Source: Betaproteobacteria bacterium
GTDB taxonomy: Bacteria > Pseudomonadota > Gammaproteobacteria > Burkholderiales > SG8-41
Direction: 5' to 3'
DNA length: 44,788 nucleotides
Assembly: GCA_023266235.1 (NCBI GenBank)
Contig: JAHFRL010000027.1
Location: 1-44,788, forward strand
The notes beneath the pieces were generated by a model. It searched no databases, was not told the origin of the DNA, and worked only from the letters and a program-made list of their open reading frames with translations. The stretch's first letter is position 1, and every line of letters begins with the position of its first letter. Positions 32,779-43,312 of the stretch are shown here, one piece after another. Both the position numbers and the translations under genes were made by a program.

Positions 32779-33507
32779 ATGACCGCCACCACGATCTTTT
32801 TCGCGCTGCTGTTCTACGCTGCTGCGGCGCTGCTCGCCGGCGGACTCGCCTGGAAAATTGGCAGCTACGCGCGCACCCCGGCTCCGCTCAAGATTCCCAC
32901 CGCGCCCGCGCCGCCGCATGCCCGGGGAGTGGCGCTGCGCATGGCGCGCGAGGTAGTGCTGTTCGAAAGCCTGTTCAAATCCAGCAAGTGGATCTGGGGT
33001 CTCGGCTGGCTGTTCCACGCCGCGCTGGCGCTGGTGCTGCTGCGCCATCTGCGTTATTTCACCGAGCCGGTGTGGGCGGTGGTCGCGCTCGCGCAGCCGT
33101 TCGGACTTTACGCCGGCTTTGCGATGGTCGCGGCGCTCGCGAGCCTGTGGGCGCGCCGCCTGCTGTTCGAGCGCATACGCTACATTTCGACGTACTCCGA
33201 TCACCTGATGCTGGCGCTGCTGATCGCGATCGGCGCGACCGGCCTCGCCATGAAGTACGTCAGCCACACCGATATCGTTGCGGTAAAAGCGTTCATGCTG
33301 GGATTGCTGTACTTCGACTGGCAGCCGTTGCCTGCCGAACCGGTGCTGCTCGTGCATCTGGCCCTGGTGGCGGCGCTGATGGCGATCTTCCCGGCGAGCA
33401 AGCTGCTGCACGCTCCCGGCATCTTCTTCAGCCCGGCGCGCAACCAGGCCGACGACGCCCGCGAGCGGCGTCATCTTTCGCCCTGGGCCGCAGAACTGGA
33501 AAGATAA
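32779..33507 (+). CDS. dsrM: DsrM, membrane cytochrome b-type subunit of DsrMKJOP
   Basis: DsrM is the haem b-binding integral membrane subunit, related to the NarI gamma subunit of nitrate reductase, that exchanges electrons between DsrK and the quinone pool. The 242-residue product has about five hydrophobic segments, among them TIFFALLFYAAAALLAGGLA, LGWLFHAALALVLLRHL, FGLYAGFAMVAALASLW, LMLALLIAIGATGLAM and LLVHLALVAALMAIFPAS. Histidines in HAALALVLLRHLRYF and LLVHLALV could be haem ligands. Length matches the Allochromatium protein. dsrK starts four bases downstream. Confidence 0.93.
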   Translation: MTATTIFFALLFYAAAALLAGGLAWKIGSYARTPAPLKIPTAPAPPHARGVALRMAREVVLFESLFKSSKWIWGLGWLFHAALALVLLRHLRYFTEPVWAVVALAQPFGLYAGFAMVAALASLWARRLLFERIRYISTYSDHLMLALLIAIGATGLAMKYVSHTDIVAVKAFMLGLLYFDWQPLPAEPVLLVHLALVAALMAIFPASKLLHAPGIFFSPARNQADDARERRHLSPWAAELER

Positions 33508-33511
33508 AGCC

Positions 33512-35008
<1,497 letters not shown>

Positions 35009-35066
35009 GCTTTCCGGACTGCTCCGGCTGCGCCGTGCACCGGTCCGCTTGGTTGGGGGATTAGAG

Positions 35067-37025
35067 ATGTCAGGGACATCCGGCGACACGAACACGAAAC
35101 TCACTTTCCGGCGCTACCGGGACGGCGACGAGGAGCACCAGCCCTGGCAGGAGGAGATTTTCGACGCGGATCATTCGCACAAATGCCCGACTTACGTGCA
35201 AAGCAGCCCGCCGTGCCAGGCGAGCTGCCCGTGCGGCGAGGACATCCGCGGCTATCTGAACATCATGCGGGGTATCGAGAAACCGCCAGCCGGCGTGCCC
35301 GTCGCGGAATACGCGTTCGGGCGGCTCGCCGAAGCCAATCCGTTCCCGTCGGTGATGGGCCGCGTCTGCCCGGCGCCGTGCGAATCCGGCTGCAACCGCA
35401 ACCAGGTCGAAGGTCACGTCGGCATCAACTCGGTCGAGCATTTCCTCGGCGATTACGCGATCAAGCACAACCTGAAATTCACCAGGCCCGCCGCCAGCAC
35501 CGGCAAGAAGGTCGCGATCATCGGCGGCGGCCCCGCTGGCCTGTCGTGCGCCTACCAGCTCGCGCTGCTGGGCCACCGTTGCACGATTTTCGACGAGCAC
35601 GAGCACCTCGGCGGCATGATGCGCTACGGCATCCCGGGATTCCGCACGCCGCGCGACGTGCTCGATGCCGAGATCCAGCGCATCCTCGACTTGGGCATCG
35701 AGGCCCGGCTGCAAACGCGTATCGGCCGCGACATCACCATGCAGCAGATCGAGAAGGATTTCGACGCGGTGTTCATGGGGCTCGGCGCGCAAAGCGGCCG
35801 GCCGCTGCCGGCGCCGGGCGCCGACGCGCCCAACTGCGTGACCGCGACCGCGTTCCTGCGGGCATTCAACGACGGGCGCCTGCGCCACGTCGGCAAGCGC
35901 GTGGTGGTGGTCGGCGGCGGCGACACCTCGATCGACGTGGCGACGGTGGCGCGCCGGCTCGGCCACATCACCCAGGCGCACGAGAAAGACCGTCCCGAAT
36001 ACGTGATCCAGGGCCGCGTCGGGCACGACGTCGCGGAGATTTCCGCGAAGCAGGGCGCGGAAGTGATCCTCACCTCGCTGTTTCCGATCGACCAGATGCA
36101 GGCCAACCGGCACGAGATCGAGCAGGCGCTGGCCGAAGGCATCGAAATCCGCTGCGGCATCACCCCGGTCGAGGTGGTGCGCGACGCCAGCGGCCGCGCC
36201 ACCGCGCTGCGCCTGGCCGAGTGCGAGGCCTCGTTCAAGAACGGCAGGCTCGACATCAAGATCAAGCCGGGCACCGAGCGCGACATCGAAGCCGACCTGA
36301 TCGTTTCGGCGATCGGCCAGGCGGTGGATTTCACCGGCCTGGAGAGTTTCGACAACGGCAAGGGCATGATCAGTGCCGACAGGAACTACCAGGTTCCGGG
36401 CAAGCCGGGGGTGTTTGTCGGCGGCGACGTGATCCGCCCGCACTTGCTCACCTCCGCGATCGGCCAGGGCTGGATCGCGGCGGACGGCATCGACCGCTAT
36501 CTGCGCGGCGAGCCGCTCGACAAGCGCCCGAAGATCGATGCGCACGGCTTCGACCTCACGCGCAAGATGATCGAGAAGGGCCTGCCGCTCGAGGCGGCGC
36601 CGCACACCAGTATCTGGGGCACCGACAGCAGCAACGTCGCAATCCACAATTACGAGAACCGTTCGCAGAAATATGTGATCCCGCACGACGAGCTGTTCCT
36701 CGGCCACTTCCCGTTTGCGCCGCGCAACAAGCGCAAGGTCTTCACGCTGACGAAAGAGCAGGCGCTGGGGAATTTCCAGGAGCGGCTGGATTGCCTCGGC
36801 GACCAGGAGGCGGTGGCGGAAGCGAAGCGCTGCATGAGCTGCGGCCAGTGCTTCGAATGCGACAACTGCGTGGTGTACTGCCCGCAGAAGGCGGTGTTCA
36901 AGGTCAACAAGGCGAAATCCACGACCGGCCGCTACGTCGACACCGATTACGCGAAGTGCATCGGCTGCCACATCTGCCACGACGTGTGTCCCACCGGCTA
37001 CATCCAGATGGGGCTGGGAGAGTGA
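35067..37025 (+). CDS. dsrL: DsrL, NAD(P)H-dependent iron-sulfur flavoprotein
   Basis: DsrL is the electron partner of oxidative DsrAB, passing electrons to NAD(P)+; it is related to the glutamate synthase small subunit. The 652-residue product has an N-terminal cysteine cluster region (Cys40, 50, 54 and 56), FAD-binding KKVAIIGGGPAGLSCAYQLA near residue 150, the RYGIPGFRTPRDV loop, NADP-type KRVVVVGGGDTSIDVATVA near residue 290, GVFVGGDVIRPHLLTSAIGQ near 450, and two C-terminal [4Fe-4S] motifs CMSCGQCFECDNCVVYCP and CIGCHICHDVCP. ATG 35067 is chosen because the longer frame overlaps dsrK. Its presence is a hallmark of sulfur oxidation in proteobacteria. Confidence 0.96.
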   Translation: MSGTSGDTNTKLTFRRYRDGDEEHQPWQEEIFDADHSHKCPTYVQSSPPCQASCPCGEDIRGYLNIMRGIEKPPAGVPVAEYAFGRLAEANPFPSVMGRVCPAPCESGCNRNQVEGHVGINSVEHFLGDYAIKHNLKFTRPAASTGKKVAIIGGGPAGLSCAYQLALLGHRCTIFDEHEHLGGMMRYGIPGFRTPRDVLDAEIQRILDLGIEARLQTRIGRDITMQQIEKDFDAVFMGLGAQSGRPLPAPGADAPNCVTATAFLRAFNDGRLRHVGKRVVVVGGGDTSIDVATVARRLGHITQAHEKDRPEYVIQGRVGHDVAEISAKQGAEVILTSLFPIDQMQANRHEIEQALAEGIEIRCGITPVEVVRDASGRATALRLAECEASFKNGRLDIKIKPGTERDIEADLIVSAIGQAVDFTGLESFDNGKGMISADRNYQVPGKPGVFVGGDVIRPHLLTSAIGQGWIAADGIDRYLRGEPLDKRPKIDAHGFDLTRKMIEKGLPLEAAPHTSIWGTDSSNVAIHNYENRSQKYVIPHDELFLGHFPFAPRNKRKVFTLTKEQALGNFQERLDCLGDQEAVAEAKRCMSCGQCFECDNCVVYCPQKAVFKVNKAKSTTGRYVDTDYAKCIGCHICHDVCPTGYIQMGLGE

Positions 37026-37038
37026 CGGAAAAGCAACG

Positions 37039-37467
37039 ATGATCATTCATCGCTCATCGCTCGTGCTCCTCATGCTGGCAGTTGCGGCGCCGGTAAGTGC
37101 TGCGGATACCACGCGCGTGCCGAAGCCGGTGATCGAAACCGGCAAGGGCGAGCAATGCGTCGAGAGCACCGGGTTCATGCGCAAGAACCACATGGAGCTG
37201 CTCAAGCACCAGCGCGACGAAACGATGCACAAAGGCATCCGCACCAGGAATCACAGCCTTAATGGCTGCATCGAGTGCCACGCCAGCCGGAGCAACAGCA
37301 GCGTGGTCGGCAGCGACCGCAACTTCTGCCAGAGCTGCCACAGCTATGCGGCAGTGAAACTCGATTGCTTCGAGTGCCATGCGAGCAAGCCGAAGGCGGC
37401 TGCCGGGCGGGCGGCGCAGAAACCGGCCGGCGTTGCGCAATTGTTGACCGGGCAGGCGGCGAAATGA
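37039..37467 (+). CDS. dsrJ: DsrJ, periplasmic triheme cytochrome c
   Basis: DsrJ is the periplasmic cytochrome c of the DsrMKJOP complex. The 142-residue product has a signal peptide (SLVLLMLAVAAPVSAAD) and exactly three CxxCH haem motifs: CIECH, CQSCH and CFECH. An extra cysteine in GEQCVESTGFMRKNH is probably the unusual cysteine axial ligand described for DsrJ. The first codons include CATCGCT twice in tandem, so a heptamer repeat appears to form part of the signal peptide. Its stop overlaps the dsrO start by four bases. Confidence 0.95.
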   Translation: MIIHRSSLVLLMLAVAAPVSAADTTRVPKPVIETGKGEQCVESTGFMRKNHMELLKHQRDETMHKGIRTRNHSLNGCIECHASRSNSSVVGSDRNFCQSCHSYAAVKLDCFECHASKPKAAAGRAAQKPAGVAQLLTGQAAK

Positions 37468-38222
37468 ACGGGCCCGATCGCTCTGCGGAGCAGCCCGCAG
37501 CGATGAGCCGCAGGCAGTTCATCGGCTGGGGCGCAGCGGCTGCCGCCGGCATCGCGATCGCGCCCGGCGTGATGTTGTTCGATCCGGCGCACGGCCGTCC
37601 CGCCGCGGAAGCCGCTTCGAGCCGGGTGCGCTGGGGCATGCTGATCGACACGAACCAGTGCAGCGTGGGCTGCAACGACTGCGTTACCGCCTGTAACAGG
37701 GAAAACCATCTTTCCGGTGGGCTCAGGGAAACCGATTCGCAGTGGATCCGCAAGCTCGAGCTCAAGGATGCGCGCAGCGGCAAAACGCATTCGCTGCCGA
37801 TGCTGTGCCAGCACTGCGAACATCCGCCGTGCGTGGACGTGTGCCCGACCGGCGCCTCGTTCAAGCGCGCCGATGGCATCGTGCTGGTCGACCGCCACAT
37901 CTGCATCGGCTGCCGCTACTGCATGATGGCGTGTCCGTACAAGGCGCGCTCGTTCGTGCACGGGGACGTGACCGGGCAGAACCCGGACGTGCCGCGCGGC
38001 AAAGGCTGCGTCGAGTCGTGCACGCTGTGCGTGCACCGCATCGACCGCGACCAGAAGCCGGCGTGCGTCGAGGCGTGCGCCGCGGCCGGGCGCAACGCGA
38101 TCATTTTTGGCGATCTCAACGATCCGCAGAGCGAGATCGCGAAACGCATCGCGACCTACGCAACGACCCAGGTGCGTGCCGACCTGGCGTTGAACACCGC
38201 GGTGCGCTATCAGGGGCTTTGA
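37464..38222 (+). CDS. dsrO: DsrO, periplasmic iron-sulfur subunit of DsrMKJOP
   Basis: DsrO is a ferredoxin-like subunit that moves electrons between DsrJ and DsrP outside the cytoplasmic membrane. The 252-residue product has a Tat signal with the twin-arginine motif SRRQFIGWGAAAAAGIAIAP. Several four-cysteine cluster motifs follow: CSVGCNDCVTACNRE, CQHCEHPPCVDVCPTG, CIGCRYCMMACPY and CTLCVHR with KPACVEACAA, the DMSO-reductase-B pattern. It overlaps dsrJ by four bases, and dsrP follows after 29 bases. Confidence 0.95.
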   Translation: MNGPDRSAEQPAAMSRRQFIGWGAAAAAGIAIAPGVMLFDPAHGRPAAEAASSRVRWGMLIDTNQCSVGCNDCVTACNRENHLSGGLRETDSQWIRKLELKDARSGKTHSLPMLCQHCEHPPCVDVCPTGASFKRADGIVLVDRHICIGCRYCMMACPYKARSFVHGDVTGQNPDVPRGKGCVESCTLCVHRIDRDQKPACVEACAAAGRNAIIFGDLNDPQSEIAKRIATYATTQVRADLALNTAVRYQGL

Positions 38223-38224
38223 GA

Positions 38225-38252
38225 TGAAGGGTGAAGGGTGAAGGATTGAGGA
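38225..38252 (+). repeat. TGAAGGG heptamer array touching the dsrP start
   Basis: TGAAGGG / TGAAGGG / TGAAGGA / TTGAGGA occupy 38225-38252. The last base is the A of the dsrP ATG, so the array supplies the ribosome-binding site (GAAGGATTGAGG) and part of the start codon. It fills almost the entire gap between dsrO and dsrP. Confidence 0.8.
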
Positions 38253-39475
38253 TGCCAACCATCGCATTCCGCGAAATCGAAGGCCGAAGCACCGGCTACT
38301 GGGCGCTGCTCGGCGCGCTCGGCGCGGTGACGCTGGCGGGACTCGCCAGCGCGTTATACATGGAGCATCACGGTCACATCGTCACCGGCATGACGAACCA
38401 GATCGTGTGGGGCATACCGCACGTGTTCGCGGTGTTCCTGATCGTCGCCGCCTCCGGCGTTCTCAACGTGGCCTCGATCGCCTCGGTGTTCGGCCGCACG
38501 TTCTACAAGCCGCTCGCGCCGCTCTCGGGCCTGCTCGCGATCGCGATGCTGGCGGGCGGACTCGCGGTGCTGACGCTCGATCTGGGCCGCGCCGACCGCC
38601 TGATCGTCGCCATGACCTACTACAATTTCAAGTCGATATTCGCGTTGAACGTGTTCCTTTACACTGTTTTTTTCGCGATCGTCGCCGTTTATCTGTGGAC
38701 CCTGATGGAGCGGCGCATGAACGGCTACAGCGGAGCGGTGGGATTGGCGGCGTTCATCTGGCGCCTGGTGCTTACCACCGGCACCGGCTCGATCTTCGGC
38801 TTCCTGGTCGCGCGTCAGGCGTATGACTCGGCGCTGCTCGCCCCGATGTTCATCGTCATGTCGTTCTCCTATGGTCTGGCGGTCTACATCCTGGTGCTGA
38901 TCGCAGCGTATGGCTGGAGCCGACGGCCGCTCGGCGACGCTGTGCTTGCACGCCTGAAGAAGTTATTGATCGTGTTTGTCGCCGCAGCGCTGTATTTCGT
39001 CGCGGTGCACCATCTCACCAACCTGTATGTCGCGAAGCAGCAGGATTACGAGGAATTCATCCTGCTGACGGGCGGCGTGTACCCGCTCCTGTTCTGGGGC
39101 GGGCAGGTCGCGCTCGGCAGCCTCGCGCCAATCGCGATCCTCGCCCATCCGGCGCTCGGCAAATCGCGCGCCTGGATCGCCGCGGCGGCGCTGCTGGTCA
39201 TGCTGGGTGCGCTGGCGCAGATGTATGTGACGGTCATCGGCGGGCAGGCGTATCCGCTGCGATTGTTCCCGGGCATGCAGGAGTCGAGCAGCTTCTTCGA
39301 CGGCGTGGTGCACCCGTACACGCCGAGCGCGTTGGAGGTCATGCTCGGACTGGGTGGTGTTGCGGTGGCTTTGATCATCGTGGTGCTCGGCGTCAGGCTG
39401 TTGCGCTTCCTGCCGGAGAGCCTGGACTCGCAACGGGTCGATGCGCTGGAAGCGAAGAGCGAGGTCGCGGCTTGA
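38252..39475 (+). CDS. dsrP: DsrP, NrfD-type membrane subunit of DsrMKJOP
   Basis: DsrP is an NrfD/PsrC-family integral membrane protein thought to exchange electrons with quinones. The 407-residue product has about ten hydrophobic segments, including YWALLGALGAVTLAGLASAL, VFAVFLIVAASGVLNVAS, LSGLLAIAMLAGGLAVL, VFLYTVFFAIVAVYLWTL, FIVMSFSYGLAVYILVLI and VMLGLGGVAVALIIVVLG. ATG 38252 is preferred to GTG 38231, since the upstream codons are pure heptamer repeat. It completes the five-subunit complex with dsrM, dsrK, dsrJ and dsrO. Confidence 0.94.
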   Translation: MPTIAFREIEGRSTGYWALLGALGAVTLAGLASALYMEHHGHIVTGMTNQIVWGIPHVFAVFLIVAASGVLNVASIASVFGRTFYKPLAPLSGLLAIAMLAGGLAVLTLDLGRADRLIVAMTYYNFKSIFALNVFLYTVFFAIVAVYLWTLMERRMNGYSGAVGLAAFIWRLVLTTGTGSIFGFLVARQAYDSALLAPMFIVMSFSYGLAVYILVLIAAYGWSRRPLGDAVLARLKKLLIVFVAAALYFVAVHHLTNLYVAKQQDYEEFILLTGGVYPLLFWGGQVALGSLAPIAILAHPALGKSRAWIAAAALLVMLGALAQMYVTVIGGQAYPLRLFPGMQESSSFFDGVVHPYTPSALEVMLGLGGVAVALIIVVLGVRLLRFLPESLDSQRVDALEAKSEVAA

Positions 39476-39503
39476 ACACCGCGGACCGCAGCGGAAGGGC
39501 TCT

Positions 39504-40958
39504 ATGAAGCGCCAGAGTCCCCGGCTGCTGATTTCGGCGGCGCACAAGTCCTCCGGCAAGACCACGATCAGCATCGGTTTGTGCAAAGCGCTGCGCGACC
39601 GCGGCGTGGGCGTGCAGCCGTTCAAGAAGGGACCTGACTACATCGATCCGATGTGGTTGTCAGGCGCCGCCGGCAGGACCTGCCGCAACCTCGATTTCTA
39701 CCTGATGGAGCGCTCCGAAATCACTGCCTATTTCGAGCGTCACGCGGCCGGCGCCGAGTTGGCGCTGATCGAGGGCAACAAGGGACTCTACGACGGGCTC
39801 GACCTCGATGGCAGCAACAGCAATGCGGCGCTGGCGGCATTGCTGCACGCGCCGGTGGTGCTGGTGCTCGACGCGCGCGGCATGACGCGCGGCATCGCGC
39901 CGCTGATCCTCGGCTTCCAGGCTTTCGACCGCAGCGTCGATATCGCCGGCGTGATCCTCAACAATCTCGGCGGCGCGCGCCACGAGGCCAAACTGCGCGC
40001 GGTGATCGAGCACTATACCGACGTGCCGGTGGTGGGCGCGGTGCATCACGATGCGCGCATCGAGATCGTCGAGCGCCAGCTCGGCCTCATGCCGAGCTAC
40101 GAGAGCGCCGAAGCCGCGGCGAGAATCGGCGAGATCGGCGCTGCGGCGGCGAGGCAGGTAAATCTCGACCGCATACTCGAAATCGCGGGCTGGCTGCCGT
40201 CCACGCGCAGGCGGGGTGGTGCGGCGGCGGCTGCCAAAGCATCCGCGCCGGCTGCCGACGTGCGCATCGGGTGGGCGCGCGATCGCGCGTTCGGTTTTTA
40301 CTACGCCGACGACCTGGAAGCGCTCAGGCAGGCGGGCGCGCAACTCGTGCCTATCGACACGCTGAATGACCATGAATTACCGGCGCTCGACGGGCTGTTC
40401 ATCGGCGGCGGCTTCCCCGAGCGCCTGATGCAGGAACTGGAGGCGAACGCTGCGCTGCGCGCGGACATCCGGCGCGCGGCGCTGGGCGAACTGCCGGTCT
40501 ACGCCGAATGCGGCGGGCTCATGTATCTCGCGCGCAGCATCAGCTGGAACGGCGTCACGCGGCAGATGGCGGGCGTGATCCCCGCTGACGTGGTGATGCA
40601 CGACAAGCCGGCAGGCCGCGGCTACGTGCGCTTGCGCGAGACGAACCATCATCCCTGGCCGCAACTCGCCGTGGCAGGCAGCGGCAGCGAAGTAGCGGCC
40701 CACGAATTCCACTATTCGACGCTCGAGAACATCGGCGCCGGCGTCGGCTTCGGCTATGAAGTGCTGCGCGGGCACGGCATCGACGGCCGGCGCGACGGCA
40801 TCGTATGCCGCAACGTGCTTGCCTGTTATGCGCATCAGCGCAGCGTCGGCGCGCGCAACTGGGCGGCGCGCTTCGTTGCATTCGTACGGCGCGTCAAATC
40901 CGGCCCCCGGCAGTCCGCAGCTGCCGCCATGAAGTGCGAACGGGAAGCGGTTTGTTGA
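39504..40958 (+). CDS. dsrN: DsrN, siroheme amidase (cobyrinate a,c-diamide synthase family)
   Basis: DsrN is a glutamine-dependent amidotransferase related to CobB/CbiA that converts siroheme to siro(heme)amide for DsrAB. The 484-residue product has an N-terminal ATP-binding domain with the P-loop AHKSSGKTTISIGLCKALRD and KKGPDYIDPMWLS, and a C-terminal class I-like glutaminase domain with PVYAECGGLMYLARSI containing the nucleophile cysteine. ATG 39504 is preceded by GGAAGGGC. In Allochromatium dsrN also lies downstream of dsrP. Corrin synthesis genes are absent nearby, so the dsr context, not cobalamin, decides the call. Confidence 0.92.
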   Translation: MKRQSPRLLISAAHKSSGKTTISIGLCKALRDRGVGVQPFKKGPDYIDPMWLSGAAGRTCRNLDFYLMERSEITAYFERHAAGAELALIEGNKGLYDGLDLDGSNSNAALAALLHAPVVLVLDARGMTRGIAPLILGFQAFDRSVDIAGVILNNLGGARHEAKLRAVIEHYTDVPVVGAVHHDARIEIVERQLGLMPSYESAEAAARIGEIGAAAARQVNLDRILEIAGWLPSTRRRGGAAAAAKASAPAADVRIGWARDRAFGFYYADDLEALRQAGAQLVPIDTLNDHELPALDGLFIGGGFPERLMQELEANAALRADIRRAALGELPVYAECGGLMYLARSISWNGVTRQMAGVIPADVVMHDKPAGRGYVRLRETNHHPWPQLAVAGSGSEVAAHEFHYSTLENIGAGVGFGYEVLRGHGIDGRRDGIVCRNVLACYAHQRSVGARNWAARFVAFVRRVKSGPRQSAAAAMKCEREAVC

Positions 40959-40974
40959 ACCGCGCGCAGGCGCA

Positions 40975-42432
40975 ATGAACTTCGACCTGATCGTCATCGG
41001 CAGCGGTCCGGGCGGCTACAAGGCTGCGCTGACTGCGGCGCATCTCGGCGCCAAGGTTGCGCTGGTGGAAAAGGCGCTGCCCGGTGGCACCTGCCTGAAC
41101 CAAGGCTGCATTCCGAAAAAGACGCTGCTGCATCTGGCGACGCTGATCGAGGACGTGAACAACTTGCAGGAGCGTGGGCTGGCCGGCCGGGTGCAAGGGG
41201 ACTTTCACGCCGCAGTAGCACACAAGAACGCGGTCGTCGCGGGCATCCGCGACAATTTTGCGGTGTGGCTCAAGCGCCTCGGCGTGCGGGTGTTCACCGC
41301 CGAGGCACGGCTGCTCGGCGGGCAGCGCGTGGCGCTGCGGCAGGCTGATGCAGGCGCGCACGGCGCGGCGCATGCCGGGGTGCCGCACACCATCCAGGCC
41401 GCGCGCATCATTCTTGCCACCGGTTCCGCGCCGCGGCGGCTGGAAACCTGTCCGACCGACGGCGGGTGCATCCTGAACTCGCGCGATTTCATGCTGCAAC
41501 TGACGCAGTTGCCGGAGTCGGTGCTGTGTATCGGCGGTGGTGCAATCGGCGTCGAGCTCGCTTTCCTGCTGCACCAGTTCGGCTCGCGCGTGTGCATCGT
41601 GGAACAGCGCAGCCGGTTGCTCGACCGGCCGCGCATTCCGGAACGGGCGAGCGCGATGCTGGAGCGCAAGTTTGCGCGCATCGGCATTGAGGTGCGCAAG
41701 AACGCAACGCTGTCAGGTTACGTCGCGACGCGCGACGGGGTCAGGGCGAACCTCAGCGATGGCTACAGCGGCACGTTCGAAAAAATCCTGGTCGCGGTCG
41801 GCAGGCAGCCGGGCATCGACGGGCTCGGGCTGAGCGAGGCTGGTGTCGCGGTGAGCAGCGAGGGATTCGTGCAGGTGTCCGAGTACCTGGAGACCAGCGC
41901 CGCAGGAATTTACGCGGTCGGGGACGTGAAGCCGGGTCCGATGACCGCAAACGCCGCGTTGCACGACGCCAAGATCGCCGCGGCCAACGCGATCACCGGC
42001 AACCTCGTGCGCGCGAATTACCACAAGGTGCCGGTGGTCATCGATTCGGCGCTGGAAATCGCCGCAGTCGGGCTCACCGAGGATCTCGCCGCAGCCGCGG
42101 GATTCGAGGCCGACGTGGCGCTGTCGAGTCTCGGCGGCTCGGGGAAGGCGCGCGCCCACCACGATTACGAGGGCTATACCGAGGTCGTGCACGATGCCGA
42201 AACGGGACAGCTGCTCGGCGGCTGCATCGTCGGCCCGGAAGCCGGCGAGCGGATCCACATGCTGGCGGCAGCGTGCCACTCGGAGCGCGGGATGTGGTTT
42301 CTGCGGGACCTGAGCTACAGCCACCCGTCGTGGTGCGAGGAACTCGAGACGGCAGTCGATCCTTACGCGGCGGCGCTGGCACGGTCGGAGAAAACGATTT
42401 TTCCACCCGGAATCTTCGCGGGGCAGCGATGA
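40975..42432 (+). CDS. Dihydrolipoamide-dehydrogenase-like flavoprotein in the dsr operon
   Basis: This 485-residue pyridine nucleotide-disulfide oxidoreductase resembles E3. It has FAD-binding [20 protein letters not shown], the redox disulfide Cys40-Cys45 in [19 protein letters not shown]-binding [20 protein letters not shown] near residue 183, [13 protein letters not shown], and a C-terminal catalytic His-Glu pair in [14 protein letters not shown], comparable to the HPTLSE of E3. There is no lipoyl domain and no 2-oxoacid dehydrogenase gene nearby. It starts 16 bases after dsrN and overlaps cobA by four bases, so it is expressed with dsr genes. Lipoate-type sulfur oxidation is one possible role; a different disulfide or persulfide substrate is another. 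Confidence 0.85.
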   Translation: MNFDLIVIGSGPGGYKAALTAAHLGAKVALVEKALPGGTCLNQGCIPKKTLLHLATLIEDVNNLQERGLAGRVQGDFHAAVAHKNAVVAGIRDNFAVWLKRLGVRVFTAEARLLGGQRVALRQADAGAHGAAHAGVPHTIQAARIILATGSAPRRLETCPTDGGCILNSRDFMLQLTQLPESVLCIGGGAIGVELAFLLHQFGSRVCIVEQRSRLLDRPRIPERASAMLERKFARIGIEVRKNATLSGYVATRDGVRANLSDGYSGTFEKILVAVGRQPGIDGLGLSEAGVAVSSEGFVQVSEYLETSAAGIYAVGDVKPGPMTANAALHDAKIAAANAITGNLVRANYHKVPVVIDSALEIAAVGLTEDLAAAAGFEADVALSSLGGSGKARAHHDYEGYTEVVHDAETGQLLGGCIVGPEAGERIHMLAAACHSERGMWFLRDLSYSHPSWCEELETAVDPYAAALARSEKTIFPPGIFAGQR

Positions 42433-43262
42433 ATTCCCGCGCCGGCTTTTTGCGGCCTGTTCCACGGCAGGCGCCGGCGCAGCGCGGCACAGTGTATCTG
42501 GTCGGCGCCGGCCCGGGCAATCCCGAGCTGCTAACGTTGCGCGCCGCGCGGCTGCTCGAGCAGGCCGATGTCGTCGTCTATGACAATCTCGTCGCGCCCG
42601 CGATCCTTGAGCTGGCCCGCGCGGACGCCGAGCGCATCTACGTCGGCAAGCGCTGCGGGCAGCACACCATGCCGCAGCAGGGAATCAACGATTTGCTGGT
42701 GCAGCTCGCGCGGCAGCGCAAGCGGGTGGTGCGGCTGAAAGGCGGCGACCCGTTCATTTTCGGCCGCGGCGGCGAGGAAATCGAAACGCTGGCGGGCCGG
42801 GGTATTCCATTCGAGGTCGTGCCCGGCATCACGGCAGCGGCGGGGGTTGCCGCATACGCCGGCATCCCGTTGACGCACCGGGATCACGCGCAATCCTGCG
42901 TATTCGTCACCGGCCATCTGCAGGATGGCAGCATGAATCTGGACTGGGACGCGCTGGCGCGGCCCAACCAGACGGTGGTGATTTACATGGGGCTGCTCGG
43001 CTTGCCGACGCTGTGCGCGCAGCTCATCGCGCATGGACTCGCCGCGGCGACGCCGGCCGCGATCGTGCAGCAGGGCACCACCGGCAGCCAGCGCGTGGTG
43101 ACCGGCAACTTGCAGACGCTGCCGGCGCTCGCTGCCGCGGCGCAATTGGCGCCGCCGACCCTGATCATCGTCGGCAGCGTCGTCAGCCTGCGCGACAAAT
43201 TGTCGTGGTACGAGACGGAAGGCGAGCGATTCGACTCGGCAGCAGCAGAACAGCGCGGCTGA
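42429..43262 (+). CDS. cobA: Uroporphyrinogen-III C-methyltransferase
   Basis: This SAM-dependent enzyme (SUMT) methylates uroporphyrinogen III twice to precorrin-2, the branch point to siroheme. The 277-residue product has [20 protein letters not shown] at the N-terminus, [17 protein letters not shown], and [20 protein letters not shown]. It is the monofunctional form without the CysG oxidase/ferrochelatase domain. ATG 42429 overlaps the preceding gene by four bases. In this operon it most likely serves the high siroheme demand of DsrAB together with DsrN. It is convergent with the response regulator gene, 50 bases apart, with no clear terminator between. Confidence 0.95.
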   Translation: MNSRAGFLRPVPRQAPAQRGTVYLVGAGPGNPELLTLRAARLLEQADVVVYDNLVAPAILELARADAERIYVGKRCGQHTMPQQGINDLLVQLARQRKRVVRLKGGDPFIFGRGGEEIETLAGRGIPFEVVPGITAAAGVAAYAGIPLTHRDHAQSCVFVTGHLQDGSMNLDWDALARPNQTVVIYMGLLGLPTLCAQLIAHGLAAATPAAIVQQGTTGSQRVVTGNLQTLPALAAAAQLAPPTLIIVGSVVSLRDKLSWYETEGERFDSAAAEQRG

Positions 43263-43312
43263 GTATTGGCGCTAAGATCGCCGACGTGACAAACGCGTAA
43301 TACGGCGGCGGG

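Noticed and set aside
35070..37046. 658-codon leftward open frame opposite dsrL
   Set aside because: It is the antisense of a clear iron-sulfur flavoprotein; high G+C makes long antisense frames common. No motif, start signal or family likeness.
40975..42432. Pyruvate dehydrogenase E3 (lpdA) call
   Set aside because: No E1 or E2 genes are near and the gene is co-linear with dsr genes, so I left the symbol empty.
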